Source: a bacterium
Lineage (GTDB): Bacteria > Patescibacteriota > Saccharimonadia > Saccharimonadales > UBA4665
Direction of reading: 5' to 3'
DNA: 64,000 nucleotides
Assembly: GCA_021803105.1 (NCBI GenBank)
Contig: JAJZMC010000001.1
Location: 42,640 to 106,639 of the forward strand
The notes beneath the pieces were generated by a model that was given only the letters and a program-made list of their open reading frames with translations, did no database searches and was not told the DNA's origin. Below, one piece after another: positions 1-8,943 of the stretch. Position 1 is the stretch's first letter. The number at the start of each line of letters is the position of its first letter. Made by a program: the position numbers and the translations under genes.

Positions 1-588
1 TACATCTCTAAATGGTATTTTTCCAATTAATAAATCTCGTCGAATTGCTGAATTTACGTCCGAAAAGAAGCTACTAATGGGAGCTATGGTTTCGTTAGTT
101 ACTAATGATTTGTGCCTATATATAAAAATAGTATCAGATGCTGATAGTCCACCAAACACTCCAGATACCTCTCTTTTAATAGTTGAAGCGGCATTTGGAC
201 GAGGGATTTGTCTACCAAATACACATCCTATTAAATCATTGATAAAAAATGGCTCTATCATGTTAATTATCCATTTATAATTTGTTGGAGTGGCGTCTTG
301 TGATAGATAAAGCATAAATTCACCTTTTGCATTATGAGCTGCAATGGAGCGGGTTTTGCCATGACCAAACTCTGAATTTGGGATTTTATTAAAAATTATT
401 TTACTACCGTAGCTTTTTATTATATTGACTGTTTGATCTGTTGATCCTGAGTCAGTAATTAAAAGTTCTAAATTATAACCTGTTGGAAGTTGTTGCTTTA
501 GAATCATTTCAATAGAATCTTTAAGATATTTTTCTCCGTTATATGTTGGTATAAAAACTGAGATATATTTATTTGAGGTCTTTGACAT
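1..588 (-). CDS. GT2 glycosyltransferase, rhamnosyltransferase-like (3' end outside window)
   Basis: Seen: 196 open codons from an ATG at 588 down to base 1, so the C-terminus is cut by the window edge. The product begins with the GT-A nucleotide-binding pattern FIPTYNGEKYL (residues 13-23), then DSGSTDQT (46-53), FGHGKTRS (75-82), SQDATP (96-101, at the DxD position) and SDVNSAIRR (176-184). Known: this motif set is typical of family 2 transferases annotated as rhamnosyltransferases. It overlaps the end of the upstream epimerase gene by 20 bases, so the two are probably translated together. Inference: it adds a sugar, perhaps rhamnose, to the surface glycan built by this locus. Confidence 0.85.
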   Translation of the reverse strand, partial: MSKTSNKYISVFIPTYNGEKYLKDSIEMILKQQLPTGYNLELLITDSGSTDQTVNIIKSYGSKIIFNKIPNSEFGHGKTRSIAAHNAKGEFMLYLSQDATPTNYKWIINMIEPFFINDLIGCVFGRQIPRPNAASTIKREVSGVFGGLSASDTIFIYRHKSLVTNETIAPISSFFSDVNSAIRRDLLIGKIPFRDV

Positions 589-1510
589 ATTGCCAGGTCC
601 TTTTTATTCCTTCATCTAAAGATACAGTCGGTCTGATATTGAATTCTTGAACAAATCGATTAATATCTAGTACACTTTTATAAACAAATGTTAATGGAAC
701 ATCAATGTGTTTGCTACCTACTGAATATCCAGTATGTTTTTCTATACTATTTATTAATTCATTAACCGTATGTCCTTGACCACTACCTAAATTATATTCG
801 CTAAATTGGTTGTCTTTGTCATATGATTTTACAATCATATTAATTAAATCATCAATATAAACATAATCTCTAATCATTGTGCCATCACCATAGATTGTAA
901 TAGGTTCTTGTAATAGGAATTTATGCATAAATATTGGTATGACACCTTGTTTACCAAAAATATTTTGGCCTGGTCCATAGGGATTACCAATCCGATAGAC
1001 TATGTAATTAAGATTTGATATATGTTTGAAGTAACGTAAATAATGCTCAATAGTAAGCTTGCTTATACCATATGGTGAACGAGGTTTGGGAACGATTTCT
1101 TCACTTATTTGCAAACTGTCAATATCACCGTAAATTGTACCACCTGATGAAGGAAAGATTATTTTTTTAATATTATATTCTACACAAAGTTCGAATAGTT
1201 CGATACTGCTTTTAATATTTGTATCAATATCGATAAATGGGTCGTTGGAAGAAGAAACTGGATTAGTGGAAGATACGAGATGAAAAACGTAGTCAGTGTT
1301 TTCTAGAACATTCATCACGTCTGTTCGATTAAAAAAATTGCCCGGAACTATTTTAACATTCTTAAAATTTACAAAAGGGTTGTTAAGAGTATTCTCGTAG
1401 TCAGAAAATCGATCAAAGGCTATAATTTGATTTTCTGAAACAGTAGCTAATGCTTTAACTAAATGTTGTCCAATAAATCCACAAGCTCCAAAGACAACAA
1501 TCTTATTCAC
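569..1510 (-). CDS. NAD-dependent nucleotide-sugar epimerase/dehydratase (GalE-like SDR)
   Basis: A 313-residue extended short-chain dehydrogenase. The Rossmann motif GACGFIG is at residues 8-14, the catalytic serine region SSGGT at 121-125 and the Tyr-x3-Lys pair YGISK at 147-151. The later GNPYGPG and GDGTMIRDYVYIDD patterns are typical of UDP-glucose 4-epimerase-like enzymes. It should interconvert or dehydrate a nucleotide sugar in the cytoplasm. It overlaps the upstream WsaF-like transferase gene by 8 bases and the downstream GT2 by 20, so the three form one operon. The exact substrate cannot be read from the sequence. Confidence 0.85.
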   Translation of the reverse strand: MNKIVVFGACGFIGQHLVKALATVSENQIIAFDRFSDYENTLNNPFVNFKNVKIVPGNFFNRTDVMNVLENTDYVFHLVSSTNPVSSSNDPFIDIDTNIKSSIELFELCVEYNIKKIIFPSSGGTIYGDIDSLQISEEIVPKPRSPYGISKLTIEHYLRYFKHISNLNYIVYRIGNPYGPGQNIFGKQGVIPIFMHKFLLQEPITIYGDGTMIRDYVYIDDLINMIVKSYDKDNQFSEYNLGSGQGHTVNELINSIEKHTGYSVGSKHIDVPLTFVYKSVLDINRFVQEFNIRPTVSLDEGIKRTWQYVKDLK

Positions 1511-2756
1511 TTTTTCTTGTCTCCCGTTCTATAATTTTAACAAATTTATCACCAGATTGATCCCAGGTGTTATTTTCCACACTTTTAGAACCTTCTTTAG
1601 CATATTTATTTAAATTTGGTTTGGTAACAATTTCTGATAATGACCTAGCTAAAGCTGCTGGATTATTAGCCGAGTATTTAATGAATGGATTATCGGATAC
1701 CAATGAGTTATTGCTTCCTTCATTCATAACAGGTATAGCACCACTGCTTAGTAATTCTAAAGGAAGTAAGGACATATTAGTATATGATAATACCAAGCCA
1801 GCAGCACATTTGTTGTATAGATCATTTAATTGATTAATTTCCAGAGTCTTTAAATTATTATAGGGAAATGGAATATGATAATTTGAAATATCCCAGCCTG
1901 CTAGATTGATTTTGTATTCCGGGTGTTGTTGATGAAATAAATCGAGAGTCATAATACCTATTTCAAAACCTCGGCGTTCGGTGTGTGGCCTAGCATAAAA
2001 AAATATTTCTTTTCTTGGAGTTGAATTAATGTGGTTATAAATATTATTGTCTGACCCAAAACTATAATAATCAGTTTCCATGCAGTAATCTTTTTTTAGT
2101 TTAGTCGCTAACCATTTTCCAGCAGTTATGCCATAAAAACCAAATTTATAAGTATTTTCAGCTAGAGAATATAAACTACCAACAGGGTAAAAGTATGGTT
2201 CAAAATCTTGAACAAAATAGAATCGTTTTCCTTTAGCTGAAGAATTAAATGATGGGTAGCATGTTTCCCAGCTAGTAGAAAATATACCATCTGCTGAATC
2301 GATATCGCTCCCATTATTAATCCATATCATTTTTGCTTTTAATTCTGGGTATGAATCACCCATTAAATTTATAATGTCATTTATTTTACCTGGTTTATGT
2401 TGAGTATATATATAAATTTTATTTTGATGACCAGCATCTTCTAGATATTTAATAAATCGAAATATATTTAAATGTCCACCACTACCTTTTCCTGGTGGCG
2501 GCATTAACCAATTAAAGCTAAGATTCTTCTTATTAGTGCCAGTCCACTTAGTCTTAGCTTTTGTATAATCAGCTTGCAGAGCATCGTTATATTTTACTTT
2601 GGTATCGATTAGGTGCTTTTCTTGATTAGTTTTGATAAGTTTTGATAAGTTTTTTTCAGCGAATCGTAAACCTAGAATAATAAAAGATATTAACCCTTCA
2701 TTTCTTAATATTTTAAAACCAACCTTAGCTTTATGTATTATTTTTTTGACGTACAT
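1503..2756 (-). CDS. WsaF-like GT4 glycosyltransferase (rhamnan synthesis type)
   Basis: 417 residues. After a basic N-terminus of about 75 residues the pattern NWLMPPPGKGSGGHLNIFR matches the start of the WsaF N-terminal domain. YFVQDFEPYFYP and FYARPHTERRGFE (about 255-267) belong to the same family, and the C-terminal half is a GT-B domain with PLELLSSGAIPV. Known: WsaF is a rhamnosyltransferase of the S-layer glycan of Geobacillus. Inference: with the complete rml operon 18 kb away, this enzyme probably uses dTDP-rhamnose. It is the first gene of a three-gene overlapping minus-strand set. Confidence 0.85.
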   Translation of the reverse strand: MYVKKIIHKAKVGFKILRNEGLISFIILGLRFAEKNLSKLIKTNQEKHLIDTKVKYNDALQADYTKAKTKWTGTNKKNLSFNWLMPPPGKGSGGHLNIFRFIKYLEDAGHQNKIYIYTQHKPGKINDIINLMGDSYPELKAKMIWINNGSDIDSADGIFSTSWETCYPSFNSSAKGKRFYFVQDFEPYFYPVGSLYSLAENTYKFGFYGITAGKWLATKLKKDYCMETDYYSFGSDNNIYNHINSTPRKEIFFYARPHTERRGFEIGIMTLDLFHQQHPEYKINLAGWDISNYHIPFPYNNLKTLEINQLNDLYNKCAAGLVLSYTNMSLLPLELLSSGAIPVMNEGSNNSLVSDNPFIKYSANNPAALARSLSEIVTKPNLNKYAKEGSKSVENNTWDQSGDKFVKIIERETRKSE

Positions 2757-2797
2757 TGATATTTAATTTTACACCTTTTATGTCTGATGTGGCAATA

Positions 2798-5170
2798 TTA
2801 ATTAATCGCTGTACCAGTTGGTAGGGTCGAGAGAGTGGAGCCACTTAAATCGACAATGTATGGATTTGTTGTTCCGGTTTGAGAGACAAGGGCACTCCAG
2901 CTAGAATAAGGATATTTAATGCCATTATTGATATAGTAGATGGCTCCTGTATTAGGGTCAAGAGCATTATTACTGCCAAATCGACAGGAGGCTAGATTTA
3001 AATTACTAAATACACTACCGGTGTATTGTTGATGACTCGCAATATTGTTGATGGTTAGTCCATAATTAGATAAAAGACCAGCTGATAACGCATAACAACC
3101 ATTTTTATCGGCTAAGTAAACAATTTTATTGGAATAATCGTAAATATATTTTTGAATGTTAACATTATTATATGGATAGCTTTGATCTAGGTTTGATTGT
3201 GGTAGAGTAATGATGTTAGACCAAAGGAAATGATACGCTAGAAAATCATCTGCGGAAGCAAATAAAACCCTAGAATTTCCTGAAATAATATAAACAGCTC
3301 CACTGGTATCGGATTTAACTAGTTGACCATCGACAAGTTTAATACCCAAAGATTGAATTGATGATAAAGCGTCGTTTGTTAAAGTAGTTATAGAACCGGT
3401 GTTAAGTAAACTTAAAGTAGATAAAGAAGGAATAGCTTTTTTAACACCATTCTCTAAGTACCAGACAACTGGATAACTTGAAGACATTACGGCTTGGGAT
3501 AATGGTTGAGGAGCATTCGGGATTTGAGCTAAAATATCTATTATGTTTTGATCTGGATTAAAGGTTTCAGGAAATTGACCATAACTACTCGGAACAGGAT
3601 ATTTATCAGTGTTATTTAATAGATAAGTCGTACCTTGATTATTATTGGCTAAACAACTACTAATATTGGAGGCAGTTTTAATAGGAGCAACATCGCTATT
3701 GTAGACTAAGCCATAAAGGGGCATACTTAATGTGGTAGTAAAACCCCAACAATTATATACGTTCATAGAAGGAATCCCATAGTACTGATTATTACTAAAT
3801 AAGAATACCGCTCCTTCGTTATTTAATATCAGTATGTTGCTATTAGATATTGGTAAACCAGATGCTATTGAATTGGCGATATAGTCACTGACAGGAGTAT
3901 ATAAACCACTCGGATTTAATGAACTATATGTTTGATAATTGAAGATAATTCTTTTTACACCATTACTAACTTGAAACACTGAATTATGGATGTTTTGAAT
4001 GTAATTGGTTAAATCCTGTGATCCATTAATGGAAGCGATAAAATCAAGCGGTAAATAAGCAATGTTAGCAGAATTAAAACCAAAGTCATTGAATTGTTGT
4101 TGACTAGTAATAATATATTTATTTCCAAGAGTAACTAAATAAATCGTTGGTTGTGAAGTGGTCTGAATTAAATAGCTTAAAGTTGGACTTATATTATCAG
4201 AAGCAACGCTAGGAGTTGGGATATTATTAACAGCAGTTTGGGATAGCACCTGTATAGAACTCGGACTTATTCCGTAATCTTGTAACATGGCCATATTAGG
4301 TACACTAACTTTATATCCGTCGACAAATAAATACACAGTAGAACTGGAACTTGACATAAAAGCATAAGGTGTTGGAGAAGAGCCAAACCAAATAGAGAAA
4401 TAGTAAACAAACCAATAAGACCCAGAATAATATTGAGCAGAACTTCCTGGGAAAACATGAGGAGTGTAACAATATAAGGCCGCGGTAGCACTATTTGGAA
4501 TAACAAAAGTAGTATAAGCATTACCGTAACTGTCATAAAATGTTACATTATTCCCAGGTTTTAAAGGTGCACTATAATAAGATGTTGCTCCATTGCATGG
4601 GTATGAAGAAGGAGAATAACCCCAGTAGCTAATACCGTTCATTAAATCTATGTCTGCTCTAAACTGCCAAGTGCCATTATCTACTTGGTTAAAAAACCCC
4701 GATACACTACAGCTATTTGAAGAATCGGCGCAGCCATAACCCATAGCATAATCTAATTGAGAAGAAATAGGATTAGGAGTAGTAATTAGTGATTGTTCCT
4801 TTTGCATGGTTGCTAATATGACCTGAGGATTTATTTGATAAGCTTGAGAAACATCATAAATGATTTGGGCGGCACTTTCGCTGCTACCACAATGGTAGTA
4901 TTGAGTATAGAAGGTATAATTAGCCCCAGTGGTTGGTCCACAATTTTCAATATCGGAAAAGGTCGCTAGTCCACTACCTTCGTTTTGTAAAAAAGTTTGA
5001 ATAGCACTAGCGCTCATCGTGAAGGAAGCTGTAAAAGTAGAATCGTTCATCGGGTAATTAGTGTAATTATAGGAAATAGCACTAGCATGTGATGGAAAAA
5101 GAACCGTCTGGAATAAAAAAGCCACACTAAGCGTTAGGATAGGTAATATAAATAGTTTAATATTTTTCAT
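2798..5170 (-). CDS. Secreted wall-associated protein with lysozyme-like N-terminal domain and repeats
   Basis: I take the start at the ATG at 5170 (790 residues), since longer forms overlap the previous gene. Residues 1-31 form a signal peptide ending ASA. Residues 32-290 resemble an uncharacterised secreted lytic-transglycosylase-like domain of actinobacteria and CPR: VILATMQKEQSLIT has a candidate catalytic Glu near 126, with several paired Cys (CGADS-like and CSVSG). The rest is built of loosely repeated units of 40-60 residues around patterns such as YLVTLGNKYIITS, FLFSNNQYYGIPS and WYLENGVKKAIPS. Such repeats usually bind wall polymers or glycans. It directly follows a membrane-anchored Gmad2-like protein. 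Catalysis is an inference. Confidence 0.65.
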   Translation of the reverse strand: MKNIKLFILPILTLSVAFLFQTVLFPSHASAISYNYTNYPMNDSTFTASFTMSASAIQTFLQNEGSGLATFSDIENCGPTTGANYTFYTQYYHCGSSESAAQIIYDVSQAYQINPQVILATMQKEQSLITTPNPISSQLDYAMGYGCADSSNSCSVSGFFNQVDNGTWQFRADIDLMNGISYWGYSPSSYPCNGATSYYSAPLKPGNNVTFYDSYGNAYTTFVIPNSATAALYCYTPHVFPGSSAQYYSGSYWFVYYFSIWFGSSPTPYAFMSSSSSTVYLFVDGYKVSVPNMAMLQDYGISPSSIQVLSQTAVNNIPTPSVASDNISPTLSYLIQTTSQPTIYLVTLGNKYIITSQQQFNDFGFNSANIAYLPLDFIASINGSQDLTNYIQNIHNSVFQVSNGVKRIIFNYQTYSSLNPSGLYTPVSDYIANSIASGLPISNSNILILNNEGAVFLFSNNQYYGIPSMNVYNCWGFTTTLSMPLYGLVYNSDVAPIKTASNISSCLANNNQGTTYLLNNTDKYPVPSSYGQFPETFNPDQNIIDILAQIPNAPQPLSQAVMSSSYPVVWYLENGVKKAIPSLSTLSLLNTGSITTLTNDALSSIQSLGIKLVDGQLVKSDTSGAVYIISGNSRVLFASADDFLAYHFLWSNIITLPQSNLDQSYPYNNVNIQKYIYDYSNKIVYLADKNGCYALSAGLLSNYGLTINNIASHQQYTGSVFSNLNLASCRFGSNNALDPNTGAIYYINNGIKYPYSSWSALVSQTGTTNPYIVDLSGSTLSTLPTGTAIN

Positions 5171-5180
5171 AGACATAAAA

Positions 5181-5729
5181 TTAGTTAAAGTTAATTGGTA
5201 TCTGGACTTCATTAATTTCTTTACCATTAGGATCGGTGCTATAAACATCTAAACGTCCGCTACTATTATGCGTTCCAAAGTTTATAATTGCCGAAAAAGA
5301 ACCATTTTTTACAGGAATAATGCCTTGAGAAATAACTCCAACCTGATTATCTAATAAGGTATAATCAACTTGGCTAACATCTGCTAAACCTCGTAACATA
5401 AAACCTGTTGATAGATAAGAATTTGCAATTGGTTTTTGAAGTGTAATTGACCCTGATTGAGATTGTACCCATTGGCTTTGAGTGGTGGCTACAGGCGTTG
5501 AAGTGGTGGTTGGAGTAGATGTTCCTTGAGATAAAGTAGAGGTTGTTGGTTGTTTGTTTTGATTATTACTACTAGGCGATTGGGGTAATTTTGTAATAGT
5601 CGGTTTCGGAATAGATTGTTTCGTTATTTGATTATTGAGTTGAATATGAAAATAATAGACCGCACCCAGAGCAATAACTATCAGAATCGCAGTGGATAAT
5701 AATTTATGGTGTTTAAGTAATTTCATCAT
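5181..5729 (-). CDS. Membrane-anchored protein with Gmad2-like immunoglobulin domain
   Basis: 182 residues. One N-terminal membrane helix (about 10-27), a Ser/Thr/Pro/Gln-rich linker (about 38-90) and a C-terminal beta-sandwich from about 93 to 182 with the pattern FMLRGLADV followed by NGSFSAIINF and GRLDVYSTDPNGKE. This resembles Gmad2, the Ig-like domain of bacterial spore-germination proteins, which also occurs in non-sporulating bacteria. The domain would face the outside. The stop lies 10 bases before the start of the 790-residue wall protein, so the two are probably coupled in translation and act together at the surface. Confidence 0.6.
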   Translation of the reverse strand: MMKLLKHHKLLSTAILIVIALGAVYYFHIQLNNQITKQSIPKPTITKLPQSPSSNNQNKQPTTSTLSQGTSTPTTTSTPVATTQSQWVQSQSGSITLQKPIANSYLSTGFMLRGLADVSQVDYTLLDNQVGVISQGIIPVKNGSFSAIINFGTHNSSGRLDVYSTDPNGKEINEVQIPINFN

Positions 5730-5782
5730 GTTTTTATTTTAGCTTACGCTCATTAAATAATATCACAAAATAACTAGTAATT

Positions 5783-8700
5783 CTATAATTTTTCTAATAG
5801 TTGAATTAAGTTATTTTTGGCAGTCTCAGGTGAGAAATATTTTATGAGTACGTTTTGAGAGTTAAGACTAATTTTCTCCCAACTTTTACGGTCATTATAA
5901 AGTTTAATAACAGCATTAGCGAAATCGATACCTTCATTAGCAACCAAACAATCTACACCATTCTGTAAATGCATTCCGTCTATGCCGATTGATGTACTAA
6001 TAACTGGTAGTCCGTATTCCATGGCTTGACCAATTTTACCTTTCACACCTGCACCATATCTTAGGGGTGAGACAAAAATTTTGGCCTTAGAGAATATTTT
6101 ACTAACATCTTCAACGTATCCTAGAACTTCAATATTATTATTTGCCAGGTCTAAAATTTTTTGCGGAGGGTTACTGCCTATAATTTTTAGTTTAACGCTG
6201 GGCATTTTTTTCTGTATTAAGGGCATAATATCATTGCAAAACCAAATCATTGCGTCAATGTTTGGTGTATGGCTAAATCCGCCAATAAAAATAATGTTAC
6301 TTCTGGTACCAAACGACGGTTTTGGTGTTTGATTTGAAATATGGATATTTGACACTATTCTTACAGTTGAATTTGGTATAATTTCGGATAATAATTTTTT
6401 TTCTGTATCGCTGACTACTAATGTAGCATCTACTCTTTGCATTGTGCCGAGTTCAATTTTTTTCCAATAACTAGCTATTAATGCGAGCTCCTCATTATTT
6501 TCAATTTCTGCTTGCTTCTCTATTCTACAGAATGAAAGATCAACTGTATCATAAATAGTTATAGCATTTGAGTAGAACAAGTTTACTATATCAATAAAAG
6601 AAGGTGCAACAGACGCTCTAGAGAGTATAACAAGATCATAGGCCTCGCCTCGTTGTTCGGAGAAGTCTTTAAAACTTATACTGCCATGCACTACTTCAAC
6701 ACCTAATTGTTCGAGCGCTTCTGCATAGAGTGTTGTTTTCATTAAATTTTGGGGCCAAAATGTTACTTTATAGCCTATTTCCTGGAGTACTTTTATTAAT
6801 CTGAACATTCTAACTGAACCCGAATCTCTATCTGGTTCTGGTACATAATGATCTATAATTAAAACCATCTTTTTGCTTGAGATGTCTCTAGCTTTAATAT
6901 TATCTTTGGGTGATAAATAGTTATTCTCTCTTAGATAAGAGCCCCATTTGCTAACAAACTTTTCCTTATTAACTACTTGGTATTTTTTCATCGATTTAGT
7001 GAGATCAGTACCGGCTGTTCCACCTTCTTTATGTATCAAGGATGAAAGAGGCTCATATACTATTTTGTAACCCTTTTCCCTAATCGTAAAAGATAAATCA
7101 GTATCTTCATAATATCCGGGCGAGAACTCAGTATTAAACTTACCAACATCAAAGAATAGTTTTTTAGTAATAGCTATACTGGCGCCAGAGCAGTAATCTA
7201 CTTCTCGCGGATAATTATATTTAAAATTATCAGGATTATCACCGTTGCCATAGTTGCATCCTGAGCCATCTTGATATATAATTCCACCCGCCTCCTGCAA
7301 TAATCCATTTGGATAAATTAATTTTGAGCCAACTATACCAATTTTACTATCTGACCTAAGTCTATCAATTAGATATTTCATCCAGTTCGTATCAACAACC
7401 GTATCGTTGTTTAGAAAGATTAGGTACTCTCCTTTAGCTAGTTCAGCACCTTTATTACATGAACCGACAAAGCCTAAATTTTTATCATTTGAATGCAGAA
7501 TTATACCTCTTATTTTTGAGAAAATTTTTCTAGATAAATCTGGCGAACAATCATCTACCAATACCACTTCATATGGGTAATCAGTATGCTTAATCTTATT
7601 TAAAGCTATTAAACAATCTAATGTCATCATTGCTTTTCCGTAAATAGGAATAATGATTGATACTTTAGGCTCTTTTGCATTTTTAAAAGCTAAGTCTTTA
7701 ATTCTATTTCTGGCATATGCTGGTGTTTTGGTGCTTATCCTCCATAATAAATTTGGAGGATATAGATAAATGAGGTACTTCGATTTTTTGCTTATAAAAC
7801 TTTTTAATTTTAATAATTCATTAGTTGTATTGTGATAAATTACATATAATTTATTTGAATTTAATTTTGAAAAGCTTTGAAAAGTTTTGGATGATTTGAT
7901 TTGCTGAAGTTCTGATTCTGCATTAGCTAGACGATGAATTAAAGAATTCTGTAAGGCTTCAACTCCATTATCGTAGCAGTATAATTTTTTAGCTGTTTGG
8001 ATATATTCGTAATCTGATATTGTTTTAATATTGTCTTTGAGGTAATAACTAACAGTTTTAGCTAGAGGTACAAAGGATTTAAAATCATGATTTTGCTTTA
8101 CTTTTTCAAAAACTGGCTCTTTAAGCTTATTTTTACTAATTCCAAAGATATATCTGTAAGCGGGAAATATTGCTGGTTGTTGGTTGGCCGTTTCATTATA
8201 TTCTCTAGATTGTTTATTAAAAGCAGAATCGCCTCTTGGAGATGGTAAATTCTCCAGAACAAAATAATTGCTAATTAATGCCTTCCATTCGTCTAGATTA
8301 TTATTGCCATAACTTATATGAGTTAGTTTATTTTTATTAGCCCAATTTGTTACATCTTCAATTGTTGGAAGACCATTTGTAATGTGTTCTTTAAGCCAAG
8401 GGTAGGGGATATTACTTAAAGATTTAAAAATCTCATTAGCTTCTTTTTCGGCCTTATGTGTACTACCAGTCTCAAATGGCGCGGCAATTACGATGAAATC
8501 TTTTGAGACTCGATAGCATTCATCTAAGAATAGTTTTCTATCAGTTTTAGATATATGTTCAAAAGTATCAGCTGTTATCACTACATCAAAATGATGATTT
8601 TTGAATGGCATATCTAAGGCACTACCTTGTATATAATTTTCCATGTCAGACTCTAATATATCTAGAATAGTCACATTGTCTTTGGGTAGAAATGATCTAG

Positions 8701-8830
8701 CTAAACCTGCCTGCCCACCGACATCGAGTATATTCAGTTTACTTTTTTTTCGGTTGGTTTCAATAATTTTAGCTATAAAAAAATATCGCCCGTATTGATC
8801 AAAACTTGCTTCAACGTTTATGTCTATCAT
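5783..8830 (-). CDS. Three-domain fusion: SAM methyltransferase - GT2 - GT4
   Basis: 1015 residues. The N-terminal 200 residues are a class I methyltransferase: NILDVGGQAGLARSF, then ALDMPF and FDVVITADTFEHIS. About residues 390-640 are a GT2 domain: VSIIIPIYGKAMMTLDCL, VVLVDDCSPD, NLGFVGSCNKG, FLNNDTVVD, and YYEDTDLSFTIREKGYK. The C-terminal third is a GT4 GT-B domain: FIGGFSHTPNIDAM, FVSPLRYGAGVKGKIGQAMEYGLPVIST. Inference: a processive or capping enzyme that transfers one or two sugars and may methylate a terminal residue, as in chain-terminating systems. The gene stands alone between divergent promoters. Confidence 0.85.
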   Translation of the reverse strand: MIDINVEASFDQYGRYFFIAKIIETNRKKSKLNILDVGGQAGLARSFLPKDNVTILDILESDMENYIQGSALDMPFKNHHFDVVITADTFEHISKTDRKLFLDECYRVSKDFIVIAAPFETGSTHKAEKEANEIFKSLSNIPYPWLKEHITNGLPTIEDVTNWANKNKLTHISYGNNNLDEWKALISNYFVLENLPSPRGDSAFNKQSREYNETANQQPAIFPAYRYIFGISKNKLKEPVFEKVKQNHDFKSFVPLAKTVSYYLKDNIKTISDYEYIQTAKKLYCYDNGVEALQNSLIHRLANAESELQQIKSSKTFQSFSKLNSNKLYVIYHNTTNELLKLKSFISKKSKYLIYLYPPNLLWRISTKTPAYARNRIKDLAFKNAKEPKVSIIIPIYGKAMMTLDCLIALNKIKHTDYPYEVVLVDDCSPDLSRKIFSKIRGIILHSNDKNLGFVGSCNKGAELAKGEYLIFLNNDTVVDTNWMKYLIDRLRSDSKIGIVGSKLIYPNGLLQEAGGIIYQDGSGCNYGNGDNPDNFKYNYPREVDYCSGASIAITKKLFFDVGKFNTEFSPGYYEDTDLSFTIREKGYKIVYEPLSSLIHKEGGTAGTDLTKSMKKYQVVNKEKFVSKWGSYLRENNYLSPKDNIKARDISSKKMVLIIDHYVPEPDRDSGSVRMFRLIKVLQEIGYKVTFWPQNLMKTTLYAEALEQLGVEVVHGSISFKDFSEQRGEAYDLVILSRASVAPSFIDIVNLFYSNAITIYDTVDLSFCRIEKQAEIENNEELALIASYWKKIELGTMQRVDATLVVSDTEKKLLSEIIPNSTVRIVSNIHISNQTPKPSFGTRSNIIFIGGFSHTPNIDAMIWFCNDIMPLIQKKMPSVKLKIIGSNPPQKILDLANNNIEVLGYVEDVSKIFSKAKIFVSPLRYGAGVKGKIGQAMEYGLPVISTSIGIDGMHLQNGVDCLVANEGIDFANAVIKLYNDRKSWEKISLNSQNVLIKYFSPETAKNNLIQLLEKL

Positions 8831-8943
8831 AGTTATTTTATAAAAATCTGGTTAATTTACTCAATATAATCTTATTATACTTTATGTTATAACTATTTAT
8901 AAAATATAACTATAATCTCTATAAAAATGCTAAAATATTTTTA

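Noticed and set aside
4267..4536. Hydrophobic 89-codon minus-strand ORF inside the wall-protein gene
   Set aside because: Same strand but another frame of a well-supported gene; hydrophobicity comes from the Tyr/Ser-rich codons read out of frame.
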